A stretch of 64,000 bases of DNA from Tsuneonella troitsensis (GCF_001441535.1 NZ_LMAU01000002.1:434001-498000); one strand, 5' to 3'; positions 25,860 through 34,707 are shown, numbered from the stretch's first letter. Program-made: numbers and translations. Notes: generated by a model from the letters alone, not told the origin.

Positions 25860-26300
25860 ATGAACAACCCGGAAACCGACTCTTCGGAAATGCTTATTAC
25901 TCTTACGTCGGACATCGTCGCCGCCCACGTAAGTAACAACAATGTATCCGTGGAAGATGTCCCTTCCCTGATAACCAATGTGTATCACGCGCTGGCAGGA
26001 CTTGGCGGCGCAACCACCGTAGCCGAACCCCAGCCCGAACCCGCGGTCTCGATCCGCTCTTCGGTAAAGAAAGATCATCTGGTCTGCCTGGAAGACGGCA
26101 AGAAGATGAAGATGCTCAAGCGTCACCTGATGACCGAGCACGGGATGACGCCCGACGAATACCGTCAGCGTTGGGGCCTCGCTTCCGACTATCCGATGGT
26201 CGCGCCAGACTATGCGGAAACCCGCCGCGACCTGGCCGTGAAAATCGGTCTGGGCCGGAACCCGACGCAGAAGCGCGGACGAAAGAAGAAAGTCGTCTGA
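25860..26300 (+). CDS. MucR/Ros-family zinc-finger transcriptional regulator
   Basis: The 146-residue protein matches the Ros/MucR family. Its N-terminal helical region TLTSDIVAAHVSNN mediates oligomerisation. A prokaryotic zinc finger follows with the Cx2Dx9Hx4H arrangement (C in HLVCLED, D, then H and H in KRHLMTEH), then GMTPDEYRQRWGL and the basic C-terminal tail KRGRKKK. MucR proteins are H-NS-like silencers of alphaproteobacteria that bind A/T-rich DNA and control exopolysaccharide, motility and cell-cycle genes. Its place between rimI and fur interrupts an otherwise conserved housekeeping gene order. Autoregulation is typical of the family but not shown here. Confidence 0.95.
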   Translation: MNNPETDSSEMLITLTSDIVAAHVSNNNVSVEDVPSLITNVYHALAGLGGATTVAEPQPEPAVSIRSSVKKDHLVCLEDGKKMKMLKRHLMTEHGMTPDEYRQRWGLASDYPMVAPDYAETRRDLAVKIGLGRNPTQKRGRKKKVV

Positions 26301-26309
26301 GGCTTGGCA

Positions 26310-26342
26310 GTCGCGCCCCGGAGCCCTAGGTTCCGGGGCGAC
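26310..26342 (+). terminator. GC-rich hairpin between mucR and fur
   Basis: GTCGCGCCCCGGA (26310-26322) pairs with TCCGGGGCGAC (26332-26342), with one bulged G, around the loop GCCCTAGGT. There is no U-run, so it may act as a weak or Rho-assisted terminator of mucR or as part of the fur leader. Confidence 0.4.
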
Positions 26343-26362
26343 GACCAATCGCGGAGCTTCGC

Positions 26363-26785
26363 TTGCATCAGACCATCGACCTCGAGGCGTTGTGCGCCGA
26401 ACGCGGCCTTCGCATCACCGAGCAACGCCGGGTGATCGCGCAGGTGCTGTCCGCGAGCGAGGATCACCCTGACGTCGAGATGCTCCACAAGCGGGCGTCC
26501 GACATCGATCCCAAGATTTCGATCGCGACGGTCTATCGCACCGTTCGCCTGTTCGAAGAGGCCGGCATCCTCGACCGCCATGATTTCGGCGACGGGCGTG
26601 CCCGGTACGAGGCCGCACCCGAAGCGCATCACGACCACTTGATCGACGTCGAGACCGGCAAGGTCGTCGAGTTCGTCGATCCGGAACTTGAAGCGCTTCA
26701 GCGGCAGATCGCCGAGAAGCTCGGCTATCGCCTGGTCGATCACCGGATGGAACTCTACGGAGTCCGGCTCGACCGCGAGGGTTGA
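26363..26785 (+). CDS. fur: Fur-family metalloregulator, alphaproteobacterial type
   Basis: The 140-residue protein has the Fur winged-helix domain (GLRITEQRRVIAQVL, ISIATVYRTVRLFEEAGI) and dimerisation domain with the metal-site segment EAHHDHLIDVETGKVVEF. It has no CxxC structural zinc pairs; only one Cys (residue 10) is present. This matches alphaproteobacterial Fur/Mur proteins, which can respond to iron or manganese. The start is TTG at 26363, with the frame closed soon upstream. The stop shares a base with the plsC ATG (TGATG), so the two are coupled. Metal specificity cannot be determined here. Confidence 0.93.
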   Translation: MHQTIDLEALCAERGLRITEQRRVIAQVLSASEDHPDVEMLHKRASDIDPKISIATVYRTVRLFEEAGILDRHDFGDGRARYEAAPEAHHDHLIDVETGKVVEFVDPELEALQRQIAEKLGYRLVDHRMELYGVRLDREG

Positions 26786-27537
26786 TGGCGCACGCCCTGC
26801 CCGCTCAGCGGATTCGCCCGCTCGGGTGGGCGCTGGTGGTTTTTCGTCTCGTCCTGATGGTGTTTGTGCTGCTCTTGTGTACGCCGCTGCACCTGTTGTG
26901 GCGTTTGGTGGGTGCGGGGCGGTGGTGGCCACGAGTGTTTCTTTCCTCGATCGGAATGATCGCGGGCCTGCACCTGCGCATTGAGGGTCGCCCGCACAGA
27001 GGCGCGCTGCACCTCGCCAACCACGTAAGCTGGCTCGACATTCCCGCCCTCGCCCATGCGACCGGCACCGCCTTCGTGGCGCATGACGGACTGGCGGCCT
27101 TCCCCTTCCTCAAATGGTTGTGCGAGATGAACGATACCGTCTTCATCGCGCGGCACGATCGGCGGAGCATCGCCTTGCAGGTCCAGCAGGTCCGGGCGGC
27201 GATGGATGCGCGCGGCGCGCTCACGCTCTTCCCCGAAGGCACGACGAGCGACGGCACCGGCCTGCTGCCGTTCAAGTCCTCGTTGCTGTCCGCGCTCGAC
27301 CCCCTGCCCGAGGGTCTCGTGGTCCAGCCGGTCCTTCTCGCCTACGACGATGCAGCGCGGATAGCTTGGGTGGGCGAAGAACATGGCCTGGACAATTTCA
27401 AGCGCATCCTTGCGCGGCTGCGGCCCATACGCTTGACGATGGTGTTCCTGCCTCCGTTGAGCGGCGACGCGCTGTCGGACCGAAAGACAATCTCGGCCGA
27501 GGCGCGTTCGCGGATCGCGGCAGCGATGGTGCGCTAG
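26785..27537 (+). CDS. plsC: 1-acyl-sn-glycerol-3-phosphate acyltransferase (PlsC family)
   Basis: The 250-residue membrane-bound acyltransferase has an N-terminal hydrophobic anchor (residues about 15-40), the catalytic NHxxxxD motif NHVSWLD near residue 78, and LFPEGTTSDGTGLLPFKSS, which binds the glycerol phosphate. It converts lysophosphatidate to phosphatidate or, like the OlsA branch, acylates other lysolipids. The ATG overlaps the fur stop codon by one base. It follows fur and precedes miaB by 35 bp, consistent with the conserved alphaproteobacterial cluster. Confidence 0.92.
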   Translation: MAHALPAQRIRPLGWALVVFRLVLMVFVLLLCTPLHLLWRLVGAGRWWPRVFLSSIGMIAGLHLRIEGRPHRGALHLANHVSWLDIPALAHATGTAFVAHDGLAAFPFLKWLCEMNDTVFIARHDRRSIALQVQQVRAAMDARGALTLFPEGTTSDGTGLLPFKSSLLSALDPLPEGLVVQPVLLAYDDAARIAWVGEEHGLDNFKRILARLRPIRLTMVFLPPLSGDALSDRKTISAEARSRIAAAMVR

Positions 27538-27572
27538 CCACTTCGCCCGTTTTCGGCTAACCGCCGCGCCCC

Positions 27573-28919
27573 ATGACAACTTCCCCGCCCCCGAAAACCT
27601 ACCGGGTCAAGAGCTTCGGCTGTCAGATGAACGTGTACGACGGCGAGCGCATGAGCGAATTGCTCGCGTCGCAGGGCATCGCACCCGCTGCGGACGGCGA
27701 GGATGCCGACCTTGTCGTGCTAAACACCTGCCATATCCGGGAGAAGGCGGCGGACAAGGTCTACTCGGATATCGGCCGGCTGGTGAAGGCGGGCGACAAG
27801 GTCGGGAAGCGACCGCTGATCGCGGTAGCCGGTTGCGTGGCCCAAGCCGAGGGCGAGGAGATCATGGCCCGCGCTCCTGCCGTCAGCATGGTCGTCGGCC
27901 CCCAGGCCTATCACCGCTTGCCCGAGATGCTCGAAGCGGCAGTTCGCGGCGAAAGCACCAGTGACACCGACATGCCGCCAATCGCGAAGTTCGACGCGCT
28001 GCCGGCGCGCCGGCGGTCGGGGCCAAGCGCATTCCTGACGGTCCAGGAAGGGTGCGACAAGTTTTGCACCTATTGCGTCGTTCCCTATACGCGCGGAGCC
28101 GAAATTTCGCGCCCTTACAATGATCTGGCGGCCGAAGCCGACAGGTTGGTGGAAGCCGGTGCACGCGAGATCACACTGCTCGGACAGAACGTCAATGCCT
28201 GGACCGGCGAAGATCCGCACGGACGTCCGATCGGGCTCGACGGGCTGATCCGCGCACTCGCCGAGCGACCCGGGCTGCATCGTATCCGCTACACGACCAG
28301 CCACCCTTCGGACGTGACCGATGGCCTGATCGCTGCGCATGGCGAAATCGAAAAGCTGATGCCGTTCCTCCACCTGCCGGTGCAGAGCGGCTCCGACCGG
28401 GTGCTCAAGGCGATGAACCGCAGTCACACTGCAGACGAATATCTCCGCCTGCTCGATCGCTTTCGCGCGGTGCGCCCCGATATCGCACTGTCGGGCGACT
28501 TCATCGTCGGCTTCCCCGGCGAAACCGAGGCCGAATTCATCGACACTCTGCGACTGGTCGACGCGGTCGGCTATGCGCAGGCTTTCAGTTTCAAGTATTC
28601 TCCTCGTCCCGGCACGCCTGCAGCGACGATGGAGGACCAGGTTTCGCCCGAGGTCATGGACGAGCGGCTTCAACGGCTCCAGGCGGCGCTCAACCGCGAC
28701 CAACTGGCGTTCAACAGAGCCACCCAGGGTCGGCGCTGCACCGTGCTCGTCGAGCGACATGGCAAAAAGCCGGGTCAATGGCTCGGCAAATCGCCTTGGC
28801 TGCAATCGGTCTGGTTCGAGGGCGATCACGCCATCGGGGACCTCGTCGAAGTCGAATTATTGGAGGCTGGCCCCAACTCGCTCGAGGGCAGAGTGTTGCA
28901 GCAGCCGGTCCCCGCCTGA
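27573..28919 (+). CDS. miaB: tRNA-2-methylthio-N6-dimethylallyladenosine synthase MiaB
   Basis: MiaB is a radical-SAM methylthiotransferase that adds a methylthio group to i6A37 of tRNA. The 448-residue protein has the N-terminal UPF0004 domain with three cluster-binding cysteines ([22 protein letters not shown]), the radical SAM motif [15 protein letters not shown] (CxxxCxxC), and a C-terminal TRAM domain ([20 protein letters not shown]). All three domains are intact. It requires two 4Fe-4S clusters, linking it to NfuA-type carriers. The order miaB-phoH-ybeY-corC is a strongly conserved bacterial block. Confidence 0.97.
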   Translation: MTTSPPPKTYRVKSFGCQMNVYDGERMSELLASQGIAPAADGEDADLVVLNTCHIREKAADKVYSDIGRLVKAGDKVGKRPLIAVAGCVAQAEGEEIMARAPAVSMVVGPQAYHRLPEMLEAAVRGESTSDTDMPPIAKFDALPARRRSGPSAFLTVQEGCDKFCTYCVVPYTRGAEISRPYNDLAAEADRLVEAGAREITLLGQNVNAWTGEDPHGRPIGLDGLIRALAERPGLHRIRYTTSHPSDVTDGLIAAHGEIEKLMPFLHLPVQSGSDRVLKAMNRSHTADEYLRLLDRFRAVRPDIALSGDFIVGFPGETEAEFIDTLRLVDAVGYAQAFSFKYSPRPGTPAATMEDQVSPEVMDERLQRLQAALNRDQLAFNRATQGRRCTVLVERHGKKPGQWLGKSPWLQSVWFEGDHAIGDLVEVELLEAGPNSLEGRVLQQPVPA

Positions 28920-29024
28920 CGCTTTTCCACCGCATCGCGAGTGGCCTGCGCTTGCCTATCCGCCCCGGCGACCACATCTTGCGACTCGCTTGATCCCTCG
29001 AGAAGGAGCGCCCCCAAGGCGTCT

Positions 29025-30044
29025 ATGGCCCGCAAACCAGCCCGCGCCGACGGCGCACTACCGATCCCCCTCGCGACCTCGCGCCGCGCCCGGAGCGAGA
29101 TCACCTTCGAAGACCAGCGGCTTCTGGGCCCTCTGTTCGGACAATTCGACGCCAACCTGGTGCAGGTGGAGAATCGCCTTGGCGTGTTCATCTCCGCCCG
29201 CGGCGACCGGGTTCAGATCGAGGGTAGCGAAGATTCGGTGGCCCGTGCGCGCGATACTCTGAAAGCCATGTACGATCGCCTGGCGCTGGGACAGGAGCTC
29301 GACGCCGGCGCGATCGAGGGATTGATCGCGATGTCGGTCGAACCCACGCTGGAAGGCATCGTGCGCGGCGGCGTCGATGCGCCGCCGATCATGATTCGCA
29401 CGCGGCGCAAGACCATCGTTCCGCGCAGCGCCGGCCAGATCCCCTACATGCAGCAGCTCGCGAGCGAGGACATCGTGTTCGCGCTCGGCCCTGCGGGCAC
29501 CGGCAAGACGTATCTCGCGGTCGCGCAAGCGGTGAGCCAGCTCATCAGCGGCAGCGTGCAGCGCCTGATCCTTTCTCGCCCTGCGGTCGAGGCGGGCGAG
29601 AAGCTCGGCTTCCTGCCCGGCGACATGAAGGAGAAGGTCGATCCCTACCTGCGGCCCCTCTACGACGCGCTCTACGACTGCCTGCCGCCCGAACAGGTGG
29701 AGCGTCACCTTGCGAGCGGCGTGATCGAGGTCGCGCCGATCGCGTTCATGCGCGGCCGCACACTGGCCGATAGCTTCATCATCCTCGACGAGGCGCAAAA
29801 CACGACGCGCGAACAGATGAAGATGTTCCTCACCCGGTTCGGCCAGAACAGCCGTATGGTCGTGTGCGGCGACCCGAAGCAGGTGGACATCCCGGGCGGC
29901 GACAGGATGAGCGGCCTGGCCGACGCGGTCGACAAGCTCGAGGGCGTCGAGGGCATTGCCGTCAGCCGCTTCACCGCCGCAGACGTGGTCCGCCACCCAA
30001 TCGTGGGCCGCATCGTCGAGGCGTACGAAGGACCTTCAGCCTGA
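29025..30044 (+). CDS. PhoH-like ATPase
   Basis: The 339-residue protein has an N-terminal KH-like region (LFGQFDANLVQVENRLGV), Walker A GPAGTGKTYLAVAQAV, Walker B-type FIILDEAQNTTREQMKMFL, and VCGDPKQVDIPGGDRMSGL. PhoH/YbeZ is a probable RNA-linked ATPase that partners with YbeY in rRNA processing. The start at 29025 (ARKPARADGALP) gives the expected N-terminus; the frame is open upstream to 28941 but without homology. Its stop codon TGA at 30042-30044 overlaps the predicted CTG start of ybeY. Confidence 0.95.
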   Translation: MARKPARADGALPIPLATSRRARSEITFEDQRLLGPLFGQFDANLVQVENRLGVFISARGDRVQIEGSEDSVARARDTLKAMYDRLALGQELDAGAIEGLIAMSVEPTLEGIVRGGVDAPPIMIRTRRKTIVPRSAGQIPYMQQLASEDIVFALGPAGTGKTYLAVAQAVSQLISGSVQRLILSRPAVEAGEKLGFLPGDMKEKVDPYLRPLYDALYDCLPPEQVERHLASGVIEVAPIAFMRGRTLADSFIILDEAQNTTREQMKMFLTRFGQNSRMVVCGDPKQVDIPGGDRMSGLADAVDKLEGVEGIAVSRFTAADVVRHPIVGRIVEAYEGPSA

Positions 30045-30529
30045 CACTCGATATCGAAGTCGATGGGTGGCCTGGCCATACGGACTGGGAGGAACTGGCG
30101 GATCGCGCGCGCGAGGCCACCGAATCGGTTGCGCCCGAACTTGCGAATTCGCGGCTGTCGGCCAGCATCCTGTTCACCGTCGACGACGAGGTGCACGCGC
30201 TCAACCGCGAATGGCGATCGAAGGACGCGCCGACCAACGTCCTGTCCTTCCCGATGTTGACGCGGGACGAGCTTCTGGCCCTGCCGCTCGATGGCGCGCC
30301 GGTTATGCTCGGAGACGTCGCCCTCGCCTGGGAAACGTGCAGTCACGAGGCGGTGGAGAAGGAGATTTCGCCGCAGAGCCACGCGGCTCACCTGATCGTC
30401 CACGGCCTGCTGCACCTGTCCGGCCGCGACCATCACGACGCTCTGGAAGCCGACGCGATGGAAGCGTTGGAGATCAAGGCTCTTGCAACGATGGGTTTCG
30501 ACGACCCATATGGCACGTCTCAAGCATAG
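30041..30529 (+). CDS. ybeY: Endoribonuclease YbeY (predicted CTG start)
   Basis: YbeY is a zinc-dependent RNase needed for 16S rRNA 3' maturation and ribosome quality control. The zinc motif HGLLHLSGRDHHD and the preceding NVLSFPMLTRDELL are clear. About 162 residues follow if translation starts at the CTG at 30041 (LTLDIEVDGWPG), which overlaps the phoH stop as CTGA, the same geometry as other overlaps in this window. No ATG, GTG or TTG in frame gives a complete N-terminus: the first in-frame GTG and ATG fall well inside the fold. The frame open upstream to 29864 lies inside phoH. Confidence 0.93.
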   Translation: MTLDIEVDGWPGHTDWEELADRAREATESVAPELANSRLSASILFTVDDEVHALNREWRSKDAPTNVLSFPMLTRDELLALPLDGAPVMLGDVALAWETCSHEAVEKEISPQSHAAHLIVHGLLHLSGRDHHDALEADAMEALEIKALATMGFDDPYGTSQA

Positions 30530-30546
30530 AGGACCAAAACAGGGCC

Positions 30547-31458
30547 ATGCCCGACAACGATTCCCAGACGGGAGAAGCGGACAGTAAGCGCGGGCTTTGG
30601 CTCGCAGTCCGAAAATTCTTCGACACCGACGATGGCGAACGCTCCTTGCGCGAACAGCTCGAGGAGGTGATCGACGAGCACGACGCGGCCGAGGCCGAGG
30701 ACGGCGTGCCCTCGCCCCCCAATGGCGACCTATCGCCGGTTGAGCGGCAAATGGTGCGCAACTTGCTCCATTTTTCGGAGAGCGATGCCGACGACGTAGC
30801 CATTCCGCGCGGCGACATCGTCGCGCTGAGCGCCGCGGCGACGTGGGACGAGATCGTGGGCGCCTTTGCCGAGCACGGGCATTCGCGCCTGCCGGTCTAT
30901 CGCGACACGCTCGATACAGTCATCGGCATGATGCACATCAAGGACGTGTTTCCGATCATCGCCACCAATGCGGCACCGCCGACCGACTGGACCACGCTCA
31001 TGCGCCAGCCGCTCTACGTGCCCCAGGCCCGTAACGCGCTCGACGTGCTGGCCGACATGCGCCAGCAGCGCATTCACCTCGCCGTGGTGGTCGACGAATA
31101 TTCCGGCACCGACGGGATCATCACTATCGAGGATCTGGTCGAGGAGATCATCGGCGATATCGAGGACGAACACGACGACGAAGAGCCGGAGTGGATAATT
31201 CCGTTGCCCGACGGGATGTGGGATTGCGACGCACGGGCCGAACTCGACGATGTGGCTGAAAGGATCGATCCCCGCCTCGCCGAAGTCGAGGAAGCGGTCG
31301 ATACCTTGGGTGGTCTCGCATTCGTCCTCGCGGAGACGGTTCCGGAGATCGGAACTGTGCTGGCGCACGATAGCGGCTGGCGGATCGAGGTGACCGACGC
31401 GGACGAGACTCACGTCAAGCGGCTGCGCCTTCACCCGCCGGAGGAAGTCGAAACCTGA
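30547..31458 (+). CDS. CorC/HlyC-type CBS-domain protein
   Basis: The 303-residue soluble protein has two CBS domains (about residues 75-195; VAIPRGDIVALSAAATWDEI, HSRLPVYRDTLDTVIGMMHIKD and VVVDEYSGTDGIITIEDLVE recognisable) and a C-terminal CorC_HlyC (transporter-associated) domain with LGGLAFVLAETVPEIG. The DUF21 membrane domain of larger CorB-type transporters is absent. Family members are linked to magnesium/cobalt homeostasis or annotated as hemolysin C; the direct function is unsettled. It starts 17 bp after ybeY. In many relatives the next gene is lnt, which is not found here. Confidence 0.92.
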   Translation: MPDNDSQTGEADSKRGLWLAVRKFFDTDDGERSLREQLEEVIDEHDAAEAEDGVPSPPNGDLSPVERQMVRNLLHFSESDADDVAIPRGDIVALSAAATWDEIVGAFAEHGHSRLPVYRDTLDTVIGMMHIKDVFPIIATNAAPPTDWTTLMRQPLYVPQARNALDVLADMRQQRIHLAVVVDEYSGTDGIITIEDLVEEIIGDIEDEHDDEEPEWIIPLPDGMWDCDARAELDDVAERIDPRLAEVEEAVDTLGGLAFVLAETVPEIGTVLAHDSGWRIEVTDADETHVKRLRLHPPEEVET

Positions 31459-31533
31459 CCGCAGGCGGTTTATTTCGCAACTGCGGCAAAAAGACGCTCG
31501 ACAAGTCGCACCGCTGTACACATCTTCGCCGCC

Positions 31534-32415
31534 GTGACCCGCCGCCTTCCCCCCCTACGCGCGCTCGAGGCGTTCCTGCGCGTCGTCCGTCTAGGTTCGG
31601 CCCGTGCGGCGGCGACCGAACTCGGCCTCAGTCCGTCGGCCTTGTCACGTCGTATCGGTTCGCTCGAAGACTTCGTCGGGAAGAAGCTGTTCACCCGCGC
31701 ACATCAATCGATGCAGCTGACCGACGATGGGCGATCCTTTCACGACGCGGTCGCCCCTCACATCGAGGCGCTGGCGGCAGCGGTCGAAGCGCAATCCGAC
31801 ACCGTCGGCCTCATGCGATTGCATCTGGGCGTGCTGCCCCTGTTCGGCGGACAGCGCCTGTTTCCGCGCCTTCAGGAGCTGCGCAAGCTGCACCCGAGGC
31901 TTCACATCGATATAGATACCGGACCGCATCTACTCGATCGGGTGGGCGACACGCTCGACGCCGCGATTGTCCTGATGCACGAACCCGATCCCGCTCTTCA
32001 TTCGGTGCGGCTCGATCACAATTCGGTCTACGCCATCGCATCGCCCGCCTTGGCGGCGGAAATCGGTCCGGTCCCCGATGCCACTCGCCTGGCGAGCCAG
32101 ACGTTCCTGGTCCACAACGAGTTGCCAGACAGCTTCGTCGCCTGGCGCGAGGCGCTCGGACTGAAGAAATTCGAGCCGGCAGCCATCGACCATTACGATT
32201 CCGGTCAGCTTATTCTCGAGGCCGCAGCCCAGGGTCTGGGCATCGCGATCATGCACGACGACCACTTCAAGCGCGCGGGCGACAAGCGCCTCGCACGGCT
32301 GTTCGATATCGACGTCGCCAGCCCCTATTCTTACTGGTTCGTTTGCCGCCCGCGGGACCTGGATCAGCGTCCGGTGAGGCTATTCCACGATTGGCTGGTC
32401 AAAGCCGAACTTTGA
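31534..32415 (+). CDS. LysR-family transcriptional regulator (GcvA-like)
   Basis: The 293-residue protein has an N-terminal winged HTH (LRALEAFLRVVRLGSARAAA, ELGLSPSALSRRIGSLEDFV) and a periplasmic-binding-like effector domain. It belongs to the GcvA-like group that starts PPLRALEAF. The start is GTG at 31534. The target genes are not obvious: the flanking genes on both sides are in the same direction, whereas LysR proteins usually control a divergent neighbour. It lies 75 bp after the CorC-like gene. Confidence 0.93.
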   Translation: MTRRLPPLRALEAFLRVVRLGSARAAATELGLSPSALSRRIGSLEDFVGKKLFTRAHQSMQLTDDGRSFHDAVAPHIEALAAAVEAQSDTVGLMRLHLGVLPLFGGQRLFPRLQELRKLHPRLHIDIDTGPHLLDRVGDTLDAAIVLMHEPDPALHSVRLDHNSVYAIASPALAAEIGPVPDATRLASQTFLVHNELPDSFVAWREALGLKKFEPAAIDHYDSGQLILEAAAQGLGIAIMHDDHFKRAGDKRLARLFDIDVASPYSYWFVCRPRDLDQRPVRLFHDWLVKAEL

Positions 32416-32482
32416 TGACGATCGGCGCGGAACACGCGCCCCGCTTCGGGTGTTTATGGGGCTGAACACAGGGAGCTTTCAC

Positions 32483-33205
32483 GTGGACATTCGCCAGGAA
32501 CAAACTGCCTTTCGCAATGCGCGGCCATCGCGTCTGGGGCGCGGGATCGAGCGGCTGACCAATCCGTTCGGCAAGGCGATCGCCAGCGTTGTGCCCAACG
32601 GTATGGTAGAATCGCTGGTCAAAGCGCTCGATACCGCCGCGGGCGCTCCTGCTGTCGCCAATCTGCGACACGACCCGTCCGATATTGGTGCTGCGCGGCA
32701 GGCTTCGGAAAAAATCGAACGTGCCGCGAAGACGATCAATGGCGCGACTGGCGCCGCGGCCGGATTTGGCGGGGCAATTTCGGCGACGCTCGATTTGCCA
32801 GCATCCATCGGCATTGCGCTCCGCTCGATTCGCGATATCGGGCGCGCATACGGCTTCAACGGCACTGGTGAGGCGGAAAAACTCTTCAGGCTTCAGGTTC
32901 TGGAACTGGCTGCGCTGGACGACCCCGAACTGCGTGCAGATCGCATCGCGGCGATCGAGCGCACCATCGCCGATGACGGATCGCTAAGGATCGTCTCCGG
33001 CGATGCCGCGACCCCGATGGTCGATGCCGCGATCGAGCGGATCAGCCGGGCGATGGCGTTCGTGACGTTCAGGCGACGCCTGGGCATGGTCGTCCCCATC
33101 GCGGGTTCGGCAGTGGGCTTGATCGTGAACCGGTCGTTTCAGGAAGACGTCGCCAAGGCCGCGAGGTTTGCCTTTCAGGAGCGCTGGCTCAAAACACGTC
33201 CCTGA
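32483..33205 (+). CDS. EcsC-family protein
   Basis: The 240-residue protein resembles the EcsC family: GRGIERLTNPFGKAIASVVP at the start, GFGGAISATLDLPASIGIAL with DIGRAYGF in the middle, and LGMVVPIAGSAVGLIVN near the C-terminus. Two moderately hydrophobic segments may associate with the membrane. In Bacillus, EcsC is encoded with an ABC transporter, but no transporter is nearby. The GTG at 32483 is preceded by GGGAG at good spacing; earlier open codons (32450, 32456) lack one. The function is unknown. Confidence 0.85.
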   Translation: MDIRQEQTAFRNARPSRLGRGIERLTNPFGKAIASVVPNGMVESLVKALDTAAGAPAVANLRHDPSDIGAARQASEKIERAAKTINGATGAAAGFGGAISATLDLPASIGIALRSIRDIGRAYGFNGTGEAEKLFRLQVLELAALDDPELRADRIAAIERTIADDGSLRIVSGDAATPMVDAAIERISRAMAFVTFRRRLGMVVPIAGSAVGLIVNRSFQEDVAKAARFAFQERWLKTRP

Positions 33206-33215
33206 GCGAATGCGA

Positions 33216-34136
33216 TCAAAAACCGACTGCCGGATCGAGCGCCTGCGCAGGGGTTCCGATGACCCTTTCCCGCAGGTGCAACGACGCCTTCAGCAAAGGC
33301 ATGTCGCGGTCGAGGAACGCCTGGGGTGACATGCCGAGAAAGTCGTGCGCATCGCGGATGAAGTGCGAATAGTCCGTGTAGGCTGGATCGATCGCCAACG
33401 ACCCCATTCGACGCCCGGATGCCCTTATCGCATGGAGCGATCGCAGGAACCGGGCCCGGCGAAGGAGCAGGCGGGGCGAAAAACCGAACGCCCGGTCCGA
33501 AGAGCGCTGGAGGTTACGGAGCGGCATCTGGAGGATGTCGGTCAATTCGGCTACCGAGCGGATCGAGGGATCGACCAGCGCGGCTTCGAGCGCGGCAACT
33601 TTGGGTTCGTCCGCTGACGCACGCCGCATCGCTGCGCGAAGCACCTCGTCGAGAATCGCCGGCACGTCGTCATCGTTGGACAGAGCGCGAAAACGCGCGA
33701 TCAGCGTCGAGGGATCGGTCTGGCCCAGCCGCGGGATCTCGTCGATCCGATTGGACCAGTCCTTGGCGCGTTGAGCGAACAGGCGCGCCCAGCCCCGCGG
33801 TCGCAATCCGACGCCGACGAGGATGCCGCTACCCGATTCGGACCATGCCAGCTTGCTGCTCGGTCCGAACAACGCGGAGCGCGGCGGTTCCTGCCAGTCC
33901 TTCCCCGTAAAGCGCACGCGCCACCATTCTGTGACGACGGCGAAGCGAAGGCTTGCCCACGCGGGCTCGAACGCTCCGCGATTGGGCTCGCCCCCGTTGT
34001 CGTCCACCGCGTAAAGGTGATAGCCGCTGACGAAGGGAGCAAGGTCGGGCGCGGGCCGCCAGATCGCCAACCGCGGCGCACTGGAAAGCGCGCAGTTTTC
34101 GTTGGCGACTGTGGCGGCGGCCCAACCGTGGCTCAT
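33216..34136 (-). CDS. AraC-family transcriptional regulator
   Basis: The 306-residue protein has a poorly conserved N-terminal sensor part and a C-terminal AraC/XylS double HTH (about residues 180-285). The HTH includes SVAELTDILQMPLRNLQRSS, LLLRRARFLRSLHAIRASG, and YTDYSHFIRDAHDFLGMSPQ, the classic second helix pair. The N-terminal AIWRPAPDLAPFVSGYHLY resembles the DUF6597 domain found before AraC HTH modules. It converges on the EcsC gene with a 10-bp gap. Neither ligand nor target is evident. Confidence 0.88.
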   Translation of the reverse strand: MSHGWAAATVANENCALSSAPRLAIWRPAPDLAPFVSGYHLYAVDDNGGEPNRGAFEPAWASLRFAVVTEWWRVRFTGKDWQEPPRSALFGPSSKLAWSESGSGILVGVGLRPRGWARLFAQRAKDWSNRIDEIPRLGQTDPSTLIARFRALSNDDDVPAILDEVLRAAMRRASADEPKVAALEAALVDPSIRSVAELTDILQMPLRNLQRSSDRAFGFSPRLLLRRARFLRSLHAIRASGRRMGSLAIDPAYTDYSHFIRDAHDFLGMSPQAFLDRDMPLLKASLHLRERVIGTPAQALDPAVGF

Positions 34137-34178
34137 GTGGGGGCGAACGCTTCCCCTACGCCTGCGTTCCGGTGCAGA

Positions 34179-34643
34179 TCAGGCGACGGTTGCCTTGACG
34201 ATCTTGCCCGGCTGGCGCGGCGGCTCGCCCTTCGGCAGCGCGTCGACATGCTCCATGCCGCTCTCGACCTGGCCCCAGACGGTGTACTGCTTGTCCAAGA
34301 AACGCGCATCGTCGAAGCAGATGAAGAACTGGCTGTTCGCGCTGTCGGGATTGTTGGTGCGGGCCATCGAGCAGGTGCCGCGAACGTGCGGTTCGGCGTT
34401 GAATTCCTGCTTCAGATCAGGCTTGTCGCTGCCGCTCATGCCGGTTCCGGTCGGGTCGCCGCCCTGCGCCATGAACCCTGGGATCACGCGGTGGAACACG
34501 ACGCCGTCGTAGAATCCTTCGTTCGCAAGCTCGGTAATGCGCGCCACGTGACCGGGGGCGAGATCGGGCCGCAACTTGATCACGACGTCGCCGCCTTGTC
34601 CGTCTCCGGTGTCGAGCGTGAAAGTGAGCGTATCGGCGGCCAT
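34179..34643 (-). CDS. Cytoplasmic cyclophilin-type peptidyl-prolyl isomerase
   Basis: The 154-residue cyclophilin catalyses cis-trans isomerisation of X-Pro bonds. The active-site stretch VVFHRVIPGFMAQGGDPTGTG holds the catalytic Arg, Phe, Met and Gln; SMARTNNPDSANSQFFICF follows. There is no signal peptide, so it is a PpiB-like cytoplasmic form. The ATG at 34643 follows ACAGGAGATACCG, a good ribosome-binding site, and a CTATAT-type promoter lies about 30 nt further upstream. The frame open to 35375 on this strand is a shadow of mgtE. It is divergent from mgtE. Confidence 0.96.
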   Translation of the reverse strand: MAADTLTFTLDTGDGQGGDVVIKLRPDLAPGHVARITELANEGFYDGVVFHRVIPGFMAQGGDPTGTGMSGSDKPDLKQEFNAEPHVRGTCSMARTNNPDSANSQFFICFDDARFLDKQYTVWGQVESGMEHVDALPKGEPPRQPGKIVKATVA

Positions 34644-34672
34644 CGGTATCTCCTGTCTTGAGTCGCGCGCCG

Positions 34673-34700
34673 ATATAGGGGCCCTTGCGACGAAGTCACC
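34673..34700 (-). promoter_or_regulatory. Candidate promoter of the cyclophilin gene
   Basis: On the minus strand GGTGAC (34700-34695), 16 nt, CTATAT (34678-34673). It resembles the alphaproteobacterial TTGAC-N17-CTATAT consensus with a one-base change in the -35 box. Confidence 0.5.
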
Positions 34701-34707
34701 CGTCCGC

